Of a stretch of 64,000 bases of DNA, positions 34,258 to 43,140 are shown piece after piece. The stretch is from the NCBI RefSeq assembly GCF_039537585.1, contig NZ_BAABAU010000001.1, forward strand, positions 868,001 to 932,000, written 5' to 3'. Source of the stretch: Frondihabitans peucedani (GTDB taxonomy: Bacteria; Actinomycetota; Actinomycetes; Actinomycetales; Microbacteriaceae). The position numbers and the translations under genes are program-made. Positions within the stretch are counted from its first letter, which is position 1. The number at the start of each line of letters is the position of its first letter. The notes under the pieces were generated by a model. That model worked only from the letters and a program-made list of their open reading frames with translations. It was not told where the DNA came from and searched no databases.

Positions 34258-34773
34258 ATGGCGATGTCCCGCCCGCCTCTCCGCCGCACCGCGATCGCAC
34301 TCGCGCTCGTCGCCGTCGCACTGCCCCTCGCGGCCTGCACGTCGACGGTGGCGCTCGATCCTGCGCCCCGGGCCGACACCGTGGGCTGCGCGGACGTCGT
34401 GGTGCGGCTCCCCTCGACGCTCGAGTCGCTGTCACGACACGACACGAACGCGCAGGGCACCGGCGCGTGGGGCTCCCCCGCCTCGATCGTGCTCACCTGC
34501 GGAGTCACGACGCCGAGGGTGTCCGATCAGAACTGCTACCCCGTCGAGGGCGTCGACTGGCTGATCGACTACCGGGGCGACGAGGCCGTCTACACGACCT
34601 ACGGCCGGAACCCGGGCGTGCAGGTGGTCGTCGACACGAAGGCCGTGCCCGCAGCCACCAACGTGCTCTTCGACCTGTCGTCGGCCGTCGGCACGCTGCC
34701 TCAGAACCGCACGTGTCAGGGCCCCTCCGACATCCCCGGGTCGCCGACGCCCACCGCCACGCCGGCCCCCTGA
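34258..34773 (+). CDS. DUF3515 family lipoprotein
   Basis: 171-residue predicted lipoprotein. A basic N-terminus (RPPLRRT) and hydrophobic stretch end in the lipobox LPLAAC. The rest matches DUF3515, an actinobacterial family of unknown function: conserved CADVVVRLPSTL, LTCGV and VDWLIDYRGDEAVYTTYGRNPGVQV segments and paired cysteines. ATG 34258 or 34264 may be the start. It lies between divergent thiL and convergent ddl, a conserved place for this family. Confidence 0.85.
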   Translation: MAMSRPPLRRTAIALALVAVALPLAACTSTVALDPAPRADTVGCADVVVRLPSTLESLSRHDTNAQGTGAWGSPASIVLTCGVTTPRVSDQNCYPVEGVDWLIDYRGDEAVYTTYGRNPGVQVVVDTKAVPAATNVLFDLSSAVGTLPQNRTCQGPSDIPGSPTPTATPAP

Positions 34774-34806
34774 CGGGCGCCTCCGCGGAGGTCGGGACGG
34801 CCGGAG

Positions 34807-35916
34807 TCAGCGAACGGTCTCGACGCCGAGCGCGATCAGCTCGTCGAGGAGCGCCGGGTAGCTGAGCCCGGAGGCGAGCCAGCACGCGGGGAACATCGAG
34901 ATCGGCGTGAAGCCGGGCATCGTGTTCAGCTCGTTCACGACGAAGCCGTCAGCGGTCAGGAAGACGTCGACGCGTGCGAGCCCGGCACCGCCGATCGCCT
35001 CGAAGGCGCGGGCAGCCAGGTCTTGGAACTCGGCGAGCTCGGCATCGGTCAGGTCGGCCGGGCAGACGAGGTCGGCCCCGGGCGCCCCGAGGTACTTCGA
35101 CTCGAAGTCGTAGAACTTGTCGGCGCCGAGCACGATCTCGCCGGCCACCGAGACGCGGGGCGCACCGCCGTCGCGGCCGCCGAGCACGGCCGCCTCGAGC
35201 TCGCGGCCCGTGACGGCCGCCTCGATCAGCACCTTCGAGTCCTCCGCCAGGGCGACCTGCATGGCCGCCTTCAGGTCGGACAGCGACGACGCCTTCGACA
35301 CGCCGACGCTCGATCCTGCCCGGGCGGGCTTGACGAAGACCGGCCAGCCGAGCTCCTCGGCGTGCTCCTCGACGACGGCGCGGCGGTCGGCCCACTCGCG
35401 AGCGGTGACGGTCACCCAGGGAGCGACGGCGATGCCCGCGTGCTGGAGGACGGTCTTCGAGAAGTGCTTGTCCATGCCGACCGCCGAGGCCAGGATCCCG
35501 GCCCCGACGTAGGGCAGGCCGACCAGCTCGAGCAGGCCCTGGACCGTGCCGTCTTCCCCGCCCGGCCCGTGCAGGATCGGGAAGACCACGTCGATCTCGC
35601 CGAGAGACGACACGGTGCCCGCCTGGTCGACGACGGTCATCTCGCGGGTCGCTGCCGACTCGGGCCAGCGCACCCGGCTGCCGTTGTCGGTGACCTCGGG
35701 GAGCTTCTCGGGGTCGAGGGCGAAGTGCGCCGCGTCGTCGGGCTGGAGGGTGAACGCGCCCTCCCGGGTGATGCCGACCGGGACGACGTCGTACTTGTCG
35801 CGATCGAGGGCCGCGAGGACGCCGCCGGCGGTGGCGCAGCTGATGGAGTGCTCGCTCGAGCGGCCTCCGAAGAGGAGGACGACGCGGAGGCGTGCGGGTG
35901 CGGGGGAATCGGTCAC
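34807..35916 (-). CDS. ddl: D-alanine--D-alanine ligase
   Basis: ATP-dependent formation of the D-Ala-D-Ala end of peptidoglycan stem peptides. The ATP-grasp fold shows VVLLFGGRSSEHSIS (about 11-25), LHGPGGEDGTVQG, VKPARAGSSVGVSK and the C-terminal NELNTMPGFTPISMFP. 369 aa, normal length. It is followed convergently by the DUF3515 gene and lies 31 nt downstream of gpsA. Confidence 0.96.
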   Translation of the reverse strand: MTDSPAPARLRVVLLFGGRSSEHSISCATAGGVLAALDRDKYDVVPVGITREGAFTLQPDDAAHFALDPEKLPEVTDNGSRVRWPESAATREMTVVDQAGTVSSLGEIDVVFPILHGPGGEDGTVQGLLELVGLPYVGAGILASAVGMDKHFSKTVLQHAGIAVAPWVTVTAREWADRRAVVEEHAEELGWPVFVKPARAGSSVGVSKASSLSDLKAAMQVALAEDSKVLIEAAVTGRELEAAVLGGRDGGAPRVSVAGEIVLGADKFYDFESKYLGAPGADLVCPADLTDAELAEFQDLAARAFEAIGGAGLARVDVFLTADGFVVNELNTMPGFTPISMFPACWLASGLSYPALLDELIALGVETVR

Positions 35917-35947
35917 GAGGGGCGCCTTTCGACAGGAGCGTCGAGAA

Positions 35948-37096
35948 CTACTCGCCCTGCGGCTCGTCGGTCTCGGTGAGGTGCGGCGCGATGTCGCGCG
36001 GATCCAGCGTACCGGCGAGCACCTCGGCGACCTGCTGCACGATGGGCATGTCGACCCCGCGCGACTTCGCCAGCTCGAGGATCGGCGCCACCGACGCCAG
36101 CCCCTCGGCGGTCTGGTTCATCTGCCGGACAACGTCGTCGAAGCGGTAGCCCTGCCCGAGGAGGCGGCCGGCCGTGTTGTTGCGCGACAGCGGCGACTGG
36201 CAGGTGGCGATGAGGTCGCCGAGCCCGGCGAGGCCCGCGAGCGTCTCGGGCTTCGCGCCGAACGACACCGCGAAGCTCGTCATCTCGGCGAGGCCGCGGG
36301 TGAGGATCGAGGCCTTCGTGTTCTCGCCGTAGCCGACGCCGTCGACGATGCCGATGGCGACCGCGATGAGGTTCTTCAGGACCCCGCCGAACTCGGTGCC
36401 GATGACGTCGGTGTTGACGAAGGAGCGGAAGTACGGGTTCGTGGCCGTGGCCGCGACGAGCGTCGCGGTCTCGAGGCTCTCGGACGACACCACGGCCGCG
36501 GTGGGCTGGCGCTTCGCGATCTCGAGGGCGAGGTTCGGCCCGGAGGCCACCGCGACGAGCGCCGGGTCGATGCCGAGCTCCTGGACGATGACCTCGCTCA
36601 TCCGGAGGCCGGTGCCCTTCTCGACGCCCTTCATGAGAGAGACCACCGGGACGCCGGCGGGCAGGATCGGACGCAGGTCGGCCAGGTTCTGCCGGAGCGT
36701 CTGGCTCGGGACCGACACGTAGATCTGCTCGGCACCGTCGAGCACCTGCTCGATGCGCGACGACGAGGTGAGCGAGATCGGCAGGTTGATGCCGGGCAGG
36801 TAGTCGCTGTTGCGGTGGGTCTCGGTGACCTCGCGGGCGATCTCGGGGCGCCGCGCCCAGAGGGAGACGTCGGCCCCGCCCTCGGCCAGCACCTTGGCGA
36901 ACGTGGTGCCCCAGCTGCCGGCGCCGAGGACCGCGACGCGGCGCTCGAGCGAGGCCGCCTGGACGATGGTGATCGCCTCGGTGGTGACCGACCCGCGGCC
37001 GAGGCGCTCGAGGAGCCCGGCGATGCCGGAGGCTCTCGCGGCCTTGGCGGTGCCGTCGCCGGTGGGAGCGGGTTCGCGACTACTTCTCTTGCTCAA
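35948..37096 (-). CDS. gpsA: NAD(P)-dependent glycerol-3-phosphate dehydrogenase GpsA
   Basis: Makes sn-glycerol-3-phosphate from dihydroxyacetone phosphate for phospholipid synthesis. The Rossmann motif VAVLGAGSWGTTFAKVLAEGG, the GVEKGTG segment, GPNLALEIAKRQPTA and the catalytic-Lys region EFGGVLKNLIAVAIGI are clear. The start is odd: no ATG or GTG lies between the plsC stop and the Rossmann motif, so TTG 37096 (17-nt overlap with plsC) is the most plausible, giving 382 aa and about 50 extra N-terminal residues. Its place next to plsC links it to phosphatidate synthesis. Confidence 0.9.
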   Translation of the reverse strand: MSKRSSREPAPTGDGTAKAARASGIAGLLERLGRGSVTTEAITIVQAASLERRVAVLGAGSWGTTFAKVLAEGGADVSLWARRPEIAREVTETHRNSDYLPGINLPISLTSSSRIEQVLDGAEQIYVSVPSQTLRQNLADLRPILPAGVPVVSLMKGVEKGTGLRMSEVIVQELGIDPALVAVASGPNLALEIAKRQPTAAVVSSESLETATLVAATATNPYFRSFVNTDVIGTEFGGVLKNLIAVAIGIVDGVGYGENTKASILTRGLAEMTSFAVSFGAKPETLAGLAGLGDLIATCQSPLSRNNTAGRLLGQGYRFDDVVRQMNQTAEGLASVAPILELAKSRGVDMPIVQQVAEVLAGTLDPRDIAPHLTETDEPQGE

Positions 37097-37859
37097 AACG
37101 GCCGATCTCGGTCTGGTTGTGCTGCGCGGGGTCGTACCGGACGGCGGGGGGCGTGCCTCCGCGGATGCCGACGAGGAGCTCGGTGATGGAGGCCATGACG
37201 AGCTCGGTGGCCTCGTTGAGGGTGTGGTTGTCGAGGTGGCGGCCGCGGTAGGCCGAGAGGTCGACGGGGTCGCCGATGACGAGGGTGAGGTGCGTGCGCG
37301 GGAAGAAGCGGATGCCCTTCGAGTAGCGGCCCATGATGCGGTCGGCACCCCAGTGCGCCATCGGGATGAGCGGCACGCCGGCCTCGATCGCGAGCCGCAC
37401 GGCACCGCTCTTGCCGCGCATCGGCCAGAGGTCGGGCTCGCGCGTCAGGCTGCCCTCGGGGTAGACGATCACGCCCTCGCCGCGCTCGACGGCCCGGCGG
37501 CCGGCCGCGACGGGGTCGGAGCCCCGGGTGCGGCCGGTCCGGTCGACCGGCACCTGCCCGGTCGAGCGCATGACCCAGCCGAGGAACGGCACCTTCCAGA
37601 GCGACGACTTCGCCAGGAAGCGCGGCACGCGGCCGAGCCGCCAGACGGTGAAGCCGACGATCAGCGGGTCGTAGTTGCTGAAGTGGTTCGGCGACAGGAC
37701 GAAGCCGCCCGTCTTCGGCAGCTTCTCGCCGCCGCGGACGTCGTAGCGGGCCTGGAGCACCAGGAGCGGGAAGACGAGCCGACCGAAGAAGCCGAACACG
37801 GCGTTGGGCTCCCGGGGCCGGTTCTTCGACGGCGGGAGCGGAGCGTCGGGGTCAGTCAC
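37080..37859 (-). CDS. plsC: 1-acyl-sn-glycerol-3-phosphate acyltransferase
   Basis: Adds the second acyl chain to lysophosphatidate. The catalytic HX4D motif is NHFSNYD (about 56-62), with the downstream phosphate-binding YPEGSLTREPD. 259 aa, with a hydrophobic N-terminal segment (FFGRLVFPLLVLQARY) that probably inserts in the membrane. It lies between murA and gpsA, 39 nt after murA. Confidence 0.93.
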   Translation of the reverse strand: MTDPDAPLPPSKNRPREPNAVFGFFGRLVFPLLVLQARYDVRGGEKLPKTGGFVLSPNHFSNYDPLIVGFTVWRLGRVPRFLAKSSLWKVPFLGWVMRSTGQVPVDRTGRTRGSDPVAAGRRAVERGEGVIVYPEGSLTREPDLWPMRGKSGAVRLAIEAGVPLIPMAHWGADRIMGRYSKGIRFFPRTHLTLVIGDPVDLSAYRGRHLDNHTLNEATELVMASITELLVGIRGGTPPAVRYDPAQHNQTEIGRFEQEK

Positions 37860-37898
37860 GGTGCGTGGTCGTCGTCGACGTGCGCAGGATCGCCTCGG

Positions 37899-39266
37899 TC
37901 ACCCGGCGAAGTCGAAGTCCGCGCCCAGCTTGCGCAGCTTCGCCACGAAGTGCTCGTAGCCGCGGGCGATGATGCCGACGTTGGTGATCTTCGACTCCCC
38001 CTCGGCCGTCAGCGCCGCGATGAGGTGGCTGAAGCCGCCGCGGAGGTCGGGCACGCGGATGTCGGCGCCGTGGAGGTCGGTCGGACCGGTGATGACGGCC
38101 GCCTGCTCGAAGTCGCGTCGCGCGACGCGGCGCTCGACGTTCTTGAGGCCGTCTTTGTGCACGACGATCTTCGCGCCCATGTCGTTGAGCGCCTCGGTGA
38201 ACTGGAAGCGGTTCTCGTAGACCGTCTCGTGCACGATCGAGACGCCGTGCGCCTGCGTGAGCGCCACGACGAGCGGCTGCTGCCAGTCGGTCATGAAGCC
38301 GGGGTGCACGTCGGTCTCGATGACGACCGGCTTGAGCTCGCCGCCCGGGTGGTAGAAGCGGATGCCGTCTTCGTGGACGTCGAACTCGCCGCCGACCTTG
38401 CGGAAGACGTTGAGGAAGGTCATGAGGTCTTGCTGCTTGGCGCCCTCGACGAAGATGTCGCCCTTGGTGGCCAGCGCGGCGGAGGCCCAGGACGCGGCCT
38501 CGTTGCGGTCGTTGATCGCGCGGTGGGTGTAGCCGCGGAGCGACTTGACACCCTCGATGAAGATGACGCGGTTCGGCTCGACGTTCACGATCGCGCCCAT
38601 CTTCTGCAGGATCGCGATGAGGTCCATGATCTCGGGCTCGATGGCGGCGTTCCGGAGCTCGGTGACGCCCTCGGCCAGCACGGCCGTGAGGAGCACCTGC
38701 TCGGTCGCGCCGACGCTCGGGTAGGGCAGCTCGATGTCGGCGCCCTTGAGGCCGTTGGGGGCCGTCAGGTGGATGCCGTTGTACGACTTGTCGACGATGG
38801 CACCGAACGCGCGGAGGGCGTCCATGTGGAAGTCGATCGGACGGTCGCCGATGCGGCACCCGCCGAGGTCGGGGATGAACGCCTCGCCGAGGCGGTGCAG
38901 GAGCGGACCGCAGAACAGGATCGGGATGCGGCTCGAGCCGGCGTGAGCGTCGATCTCGGCGAAGTGCGCGCCCTCGACGTTCGACGGGTCGAGGATCATC
39001 TCGCCGCGAGCCGGGTCGGTGATGCGGACGCCGTGGATCGAGAGGAGCCCGCGCACGACGTTGACGTCGGAGATGTCGGGGACGTCTTTCAGGATGCTCG
39101 GGGTGTCGCCGAGCAGGGACGCCACCATCGCCTTGGTGGCGAGGTTCTTGGCGCCGCGGACCTCGATGCGGCCGATCAGCGGCTTGCCGCCTCGGATGAC
39201 GATCTCGTCGGACTTCAGGCCCACGCGGGCCCCCGCTGCTGCTGCATCCTGGACAAGGGAGTTCAC
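37899..39266 (-). CDS. murA: UDP-N-acetylglucosamine 1-carboxyvinyltransferase MurA
   Basis: First committed step of peptidoglycan precursor synthesis. GTG 39266 is chosen: GGTGAA lies upstream and the G-T-G shares one base with the leuD stop (TAGTG). 455 aa. Lys40-Asn41 (RGAKN) and the PEP-reactive Cys137 (LGGCRIGDRPID) are intact, so fosfomycin sensitivity at the target is expected. It is a second enolpyruvyl-transferase fold in the window, unrelated in role to the fusion at 7.1-10.2 kb. Confidence 0.94.
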   Translation of the reverse strand: MNSLVQDAAAAGARVGLKSDEIVIRGGKPLIGRIEVRGAKNLATKAMVASLLGDTPSILKDVPDISDVNVVRGLLSIHGVRITDPARGEMILDPSNVEGAHFAEIDAHAGSSRIPILFCGPLLHRLGEAFIPDLGGCRIGDRPIDFHMDALRAFGAIVDKSYNGIHLTAPNGLKGADIELPYPSVGATEQVLLTAVLAEGVTELRNAAIEPEIMDLIAILQKMGAIVNVEPNRVIFIEGVKSLRGYTHRAINDRNEAASWASAALATKGDIFVEGAKQQDLMTFLNVFRKVGGEFDVHEDGIRFYHPGGELKPVVIETDVHPGFMTDWQQPLVVALTQAHGVSIVHETVYENRFQFTEALNDMGAKIVVHKDGLKNVERRVARRDFEQAAVITGPTDLHGADIRVPDLRGGFSHLIAALTAEGESKITNVGIIARGYEHFVAKLRKLGADFDFAG

Positions 39267-39892
39267 TACTTCACCGGCAATGTCTTGGGCCGCCAGTTGG
39301 CGCGGCGTGATTCGAATTCTGTGATCGCGGCCTCGTCGCGGAGGGTCAGGGCGATGTCGTCCAGCCCCTCGAGGAGACGCCACTTAGTGTAAGCATCGAC
39401 CTCGAACGAAACCGTGAGGCCGCCGCCCGTGGCGCTTTTCACCTGGACGGTCTGCTCGGGCAGGTCAACCGTGATCTCGGGCGAACCCTTCCCGGCGGCG
39501 ACGCTCTCGTCGATGACGGCCCAGATCCGCTCGATGTCGGCCTCGTCGACGACGGCTGCGAGGAGGCCCTGCTTGCCGGAGTTGCCACGGAAGATGTCGC
39601 CGAAGCGGGGGCTCAGGACGACCTCGAAACCGAAGTCGCGGAGTGCCCAGACGGCGTGCTCGCGGCTCGAGCCGGTGCCGAAGTCGGGACCGGCGACGAG
39701 GATCTTGGCGCCCTGGTACTCGGGCTGGTTGAGGACGAAGTCGGGGTCCTGACGCCAGGCGTGGAACAGCGCGTCGTCGAACCCGGTCTTCGTGACCCGC
39801 TTGAGGAAGACCGCCGGGATGATCTGGTCGGTGTCGACGTTCGAGCGCTTCAGAGGCGCGGCCGTGCCGGTGACGATGGTCGTCTTGTGCAT
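39266..39892 (-). CDS. leuD: 3-isopropylmalate dehydratase small subunit
   Basis: With LeuC isomerises 2-isopropylmalate to 3-isopropylmalate in leucine synthesis. 208 aa. [15 protein letters not shown] near the N-terminus and the [17 protein letters not shown] swivel-domain motif are diagnostic. ATG overlaps the leuC stop by one base (TAATG), and its stop overlaps the murA start. Confidence 0.97.
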   Translation of the reverse strand: MHKTTIVTGTAAPLKRSNVDTDQIIPAVFLKRVTKTGFDDALFHAWRQDPDFVLNQPEYQGAKILVAGPDFGTGSSREHAVWALRDFGFEVVLSPRFGDIFRGNSGKQGLLAAVVDEADIERIWAVIDESVAAGKGSPEITVDLPEQTVQVKSATGGGLTVSFEVDAYTKWRLLEGLDDIALTLRDEAAITEFESRRANWRPKTLPVK

Positions 39893-41370
39893 TACAGCGC
39901 GCCTTCCAGGGTCGACTCGACGGAGTCGCTCGCCTCACGGGAGACGGCGTCGGCCTCGAGGTCCCACGGGCTCGAGAGGGTGCCGCGGATCGCGGTGGCG
40001 GCGGCGACGAGGGGCGATACGAGGTGGGTGCGGCCGCCCTTGCCCTGCCGGCCCTCGAAGTTGCGGTTCGAGGTGGAGGCGCAGCGCTCCCCCGGCGCGA
40101 GCTGGTCGGGGTTCATGCCGAGGCACATGGAGCAGCCGGCGAAGCGCCACTCGGCGCCGAAGTCGGTGAACACCCGGTCGAGGCCCTCGGCCTCGGCCTC
40201 GAGCCGCACGCGGGCGGAGCCCGGCACGACCATGACGCGGACGCCGTCGGCCTTCTTCTGGCCGCGGACGATCGACGCGAAGGCACGGAGGTCTTCGATC
40301 CGGGAGTTGGTGCAGGAGCCCATGAACACGGCGTCGACCGCGATCTCCTTCATCGGGGTGCCCGCTTCGAGGTCCATGTACTCGAGCGCGCGCTCGGCGG
40401 CCTTGCGCTCGTTGAGGTCGGAGACGGCCGCAGGATCGGGGACGCTCTCGGAAAGCGAGACGCCCTGCCCCGGGTTGGTGCCCCACGTCACGAACGGCTC
40501 GAGGGCGGACGCGTCGAGGTAGACCTCGGCGTCGAACACGGCGTCGTCGTCGGTCGCAAGGGTGTCCCAGTACGCGACGGCCTCCGCCCAGTCGTCGCCC
40601 CGGGGGGCGTGCGGCCGGCCCTCGAGGTACTCGTAGGTCGTCTGGTCGGGCGCGACCATGCCGGCCCGCGCGCCGGCCTCGATCGACATGTTGCAGATGG
40701 TCATGCGCCCCTCCATCGAGAGGGAGCGGATGGCGCTGCCGCGGTACTCGAGCACGTAGCCCTGGCCGCCGCCGGTGCCGATCTTCGCGATGACGGCGAG
40801 GATGATGTCTTTGGCGGTGACGCCCGGGCGGAGCTCGCCCTCGACGGTGATCGCCATGGTCTTGAACGGCTTGAGCGGCAGCGTCTGCGTGGCCAGGACG
40901 TGCTCGACCTCGCTGGTGCCGATCCCGAACGCCATGGCGCCGAAGGCGCCGTGGGTCGAGGTGTGCGAGTCGCCGCAGACGACGGTGACGCCCGGCATCG
41001 TCAGGCCGAGCTGCGGGCCGACGACGTGCACGATGCCCTGCTCGGCGTCGCCGAGCGAGTGCAGCCGGACGCCGAACTCGGCGGCGTTCGACCGGAGCGT
41101 GTCGATCTGGGTGCGGCTCGTGAGGTCGGCGATGGGCCGGTCGATCGCGAGCGTCGGGGTGTTGTGGTCTTCGGTCGCGATCGTGAGGTCGAGGCGGCGC
41201 ACCGGGCGGTCGGCCTGGCGGAGGCCGTCGAAGGCCTGCGGGCTGGTAACCTCGTGGACGAGGTGGAGGTCGATGTAGAGAAGGTCGGGGGCGCCGTCGG
41301 CACCCTTGACGACCACGTGGTCGTCCCAGACTTTTTCGGCCAGAGTTCGGCCCCTCGAGGATTCAGGCAC
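39892..41370 (-). CDS. leuC: 3-isopropylmalate dehydratase large subunit
   Basis: Aconitase-superfamily 4Fe-4S subunit of isopropylmalate isomerase. Key segments: [28 protein letters not shown], the cluster ligand Cys in [15 protein letters not shown] and the ligand pair in [16 protein letters not shown] 41370 is chosen because GGGAAGG lies just upstream; ATG 41385 lacks a ribosome binding site. 492 aa. Head of a leuC-leuD-murA-plsC-gpsA-ddl gene string with overlaps or short gaps. Confidence 0.96.
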   Translation of the reverse strand: MPESSRGRTLAEKVWDDHVVVKGADGAPDLLYIDLHLVHEVTSPQAFDGLRQADRPVRRLDLTIATEDHNTPTLAIDRPIADLTSRTQIDTLRSNAAEFGVRLHSLGDAEQGIVHVVGPQLGLTMPGVTVVCGDSHTSTHGAFGAMAFGIGTSEVEHVLATQTLPLKPFKTMAITVEGELRPGVTAKDIILAVIAKIGTGGGQGYVLEYRGSAIRSLSMEGRMTICNMSIEAGARAGMVAPDQTTYEYLEGRPHAPRGDDWAEAVAYWDTLATDDDAVFDAEVYLDASALEPFVTWGTNPGQGVSLSESVPDPAAVSDLNERKAAERALEYMDLEAGTPMKEIAVDAVFMGSCTNSRIEDLRAFASIVRGQKKADGVRVMVVPGSARVRLEAEAEGLDRVFTDFGAEWRFAGCSMCLGMNPDQLAPGERCASTSNRNFEGRQGKGGRTHLVSPLVAAATAIRGTLSSPWDLEADAVSREASDSVESTLEGAL

Positions 41371-41515
41371 AGGCCTTCCCTTCATCGATGGTGAGCGGAT
41401 CGAACGAGTCTACCGCCGTGTTACGGCATTGTTTCCCGGCGCGTCGGGTGTCTGTGGAGAGTGCGGAATAGCATGACCGGTGGCCCGACCGGTGGGCTCC
41501 GAGGGCGAGGTGGGC

Positions 41516-43087
41516 ATGGCCGAGTGGTCACCGGCCCGGCCGCAGCGGGGCGCCTCCTCCTGGGGAGGGGCCTCCCCCGTCGGGCCCCCGCAGCAGGCGG
41601 GCGCGCCGGGCGAGGCGACGGGTCGGCCGAGGGCGGATCCTGCGCCCCGGCCACCGCGAGCGCGCAGGGCGCCGGTGTGGCGCCGGAGACCCCGGCTCGC
41701 GGTGCTCGCCGGCTTCGCCGCCCTCGCCCTGGCGACCGTCGCGATCACGGGCTTCGGCGCCACGCTGACGCCCGAGTACGGCAGCCTCGCCCCGTACCGT
41801 CAGAGCGCTGCGGTGGACCTCCGGCAGCCGCCGCACGCCCGCGGCTGGACGACGGACCTGGCTCGGAGCATCCTGCCCGGCGTCCCGGTCCGGTGCGTCT
41901 CGTTCGCCTCCTCACCGTCGAGCGGACGGTACGTGCTGCTCACGGGCGCGGGGCAGCCGCTCGGGTCGAGCACAGGCTGCTCGTCGTTGACCACCGCCCA
42001 GGTGGAGTCCACGCTGGCGCTCGTCGACGGGAAGACGGGACGGGTGCGCTGGACGGTCGACCTCCGGCAGGTGTTCCCGTCGAGCAGGGACGACCTCACC
42101 GTCCAGCAGCTCTCGTTCGTGCCGGAGGCCGCGCGCGTGCTCGTCCTGGCCAGTGTCGGCGGCGGATTCCGACTGGCGACCCTGTCGCTCGCGACCGGGA
42201 GGGTCACCGCGTCGGTCGATCTCGAGCGGGACGCCGTCGGCCAGGCCCCCGAGACAGCCGGGACGCTGGTCCTCTACTCGAGCAGCAGCTCCCGGGAGGG
42301 CTCGGCCGTCTGGACCCTCGTCGACGCGCGCCGCCTCGACGACCCCCTCTGGACGGCCGTCCTGCCCGACGCCGTGACGCCCTGGCTGACGCGGAGCGCC
42401 GTCTTCACGACCCTCGACGGCCGCTCGGTCCGGATCGACGGCGAGACCGGCCGGATCACCGACTTCGGCGGCGGCGACGTCTCGCTCACCACCGCGGCGG
42501 CGGACGACGACGGCCTCTACACCACGCGCGTCCTGACCAGCGGGGAGATCCTCACCGCCTGGAGCGCGTCGGGGCGCCGGCTGTGGTCGCGGAGCGGGAT
42601 CGGCGACATCTCCGGGATCTCCCGCGACTGCGTCGTCGCATCGCTCCCCGGGACGACGAAGCTGACCTGCCTCGACCGCTCCGACGGCCGGACGCGGTGG
42701 ACGACCGACGTCGGCTCGCTCGCCTACGCCTACTACCTGCCCGGCCAGACGACAGACGACGTTCCCGTGTACCGGAGCAGCCGCAACCAGATCGAGGTCC
42801 TGATGCTCGACGGCGCGACCGGTCGGCACGAGTACGCGCTGCGGCTGCCCGCGCAGTCGCAGATCGTCGCCGTCTCGCGCACCACGGGCTACCTCCGGAC
42901 CTCGAGCGAGACCGGGACGGCCACCGGGATCACCGCATTCGACATGCGCACCGGCCGGACCCTCTGGGCCCGCACGGCCGAGGCCGACGGCGACACGGAG
43001 CTCTGGGGCGGCCAGCTCGTGAGCGTCGGGAAGGACCAGGTCGCCCGGCAGCTCGGCGGGCATCCGCCTCTCGTGCTCGGCGACTAG
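41516..43087 (+). CDS. Membrane-anchored PQQ-like beta-propeller protein (paralogue 1)
   Basis: 523-residue protein of unknown function. A Pro/Ala/Arg-rich cytoplasmic N-terminus (about 1-55) is followed by one transmembrane helix (about 60-82, AVLAGFAALALATVAITGF) and a large extracytoplasmic region of repeated beta-strand units with the PQQ/Trp-propeller flavour (LVDGKTGRVRWTVDL, CLDRSDGRTRWTTDV, FDMRTGRTLWART). ATG 41516 has AGGTG about 6 nt upstream. It is followed after 53 nt by a diverged paralogue in the same direction. Sensing, scaffolding or envelope-assembly roles are all possible. Confidence 0.75.
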   Translation: MAEWSPARPQRGASSWGGASPVGPPQQAGAPGEATGRPRADPAPRPPRARRAPVWRRRPRLAVLAGFAALALATVAITGFGATLTPEYGSLAPYRQSAAVDLRQPPHARGWTTDLARSILPGVPVRCVSFASSPSSGRYVLLTGAGQPLGSSTGCSSLTTAQVESTLALVDGKTGRVRWTVDLRQVFPSSRDDLTVQQLSFVPEAARVLVLASVGGGFRLATLSLATGRVTASVDLERDAVGQAPETAGTLVLYSSSSSREGSAVWTLVDARRLDDPLWTAVLPDAVTPWLTRSAVFTTLDGRSVRIDGETGRITDFGGGDVSLTTAAADDDGLYTTRVLTSGEILTAWSASGRRLWSRSGIGDISGISRDCVVASLPGTTKLTCLDRSDGRTRWTTDVGSLAYAYYLPGQTTDDVPVYRSSRNQIEVLMLDGATGRHEYALRLPAQSQIVAVSRTTGYLRTSSETGTATGITAFDMRTGRTLWARTAEADGDTELWGGQLVSVGKDQVARQLGGHPPLVLGD

Positions 43088-43140
43088 GATCCGCGGTACC
43101 GGCAGCCGTCGGCACCGCTCCCGTCGCGCGAGGAGGCTCG

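Noticed and set aside
41371-41515. Promoter pair between leuC and the first propeller gene
   Set aside because: Only a weak TAGACT-like -10 is seen without a matching -35; not enough to annotate.
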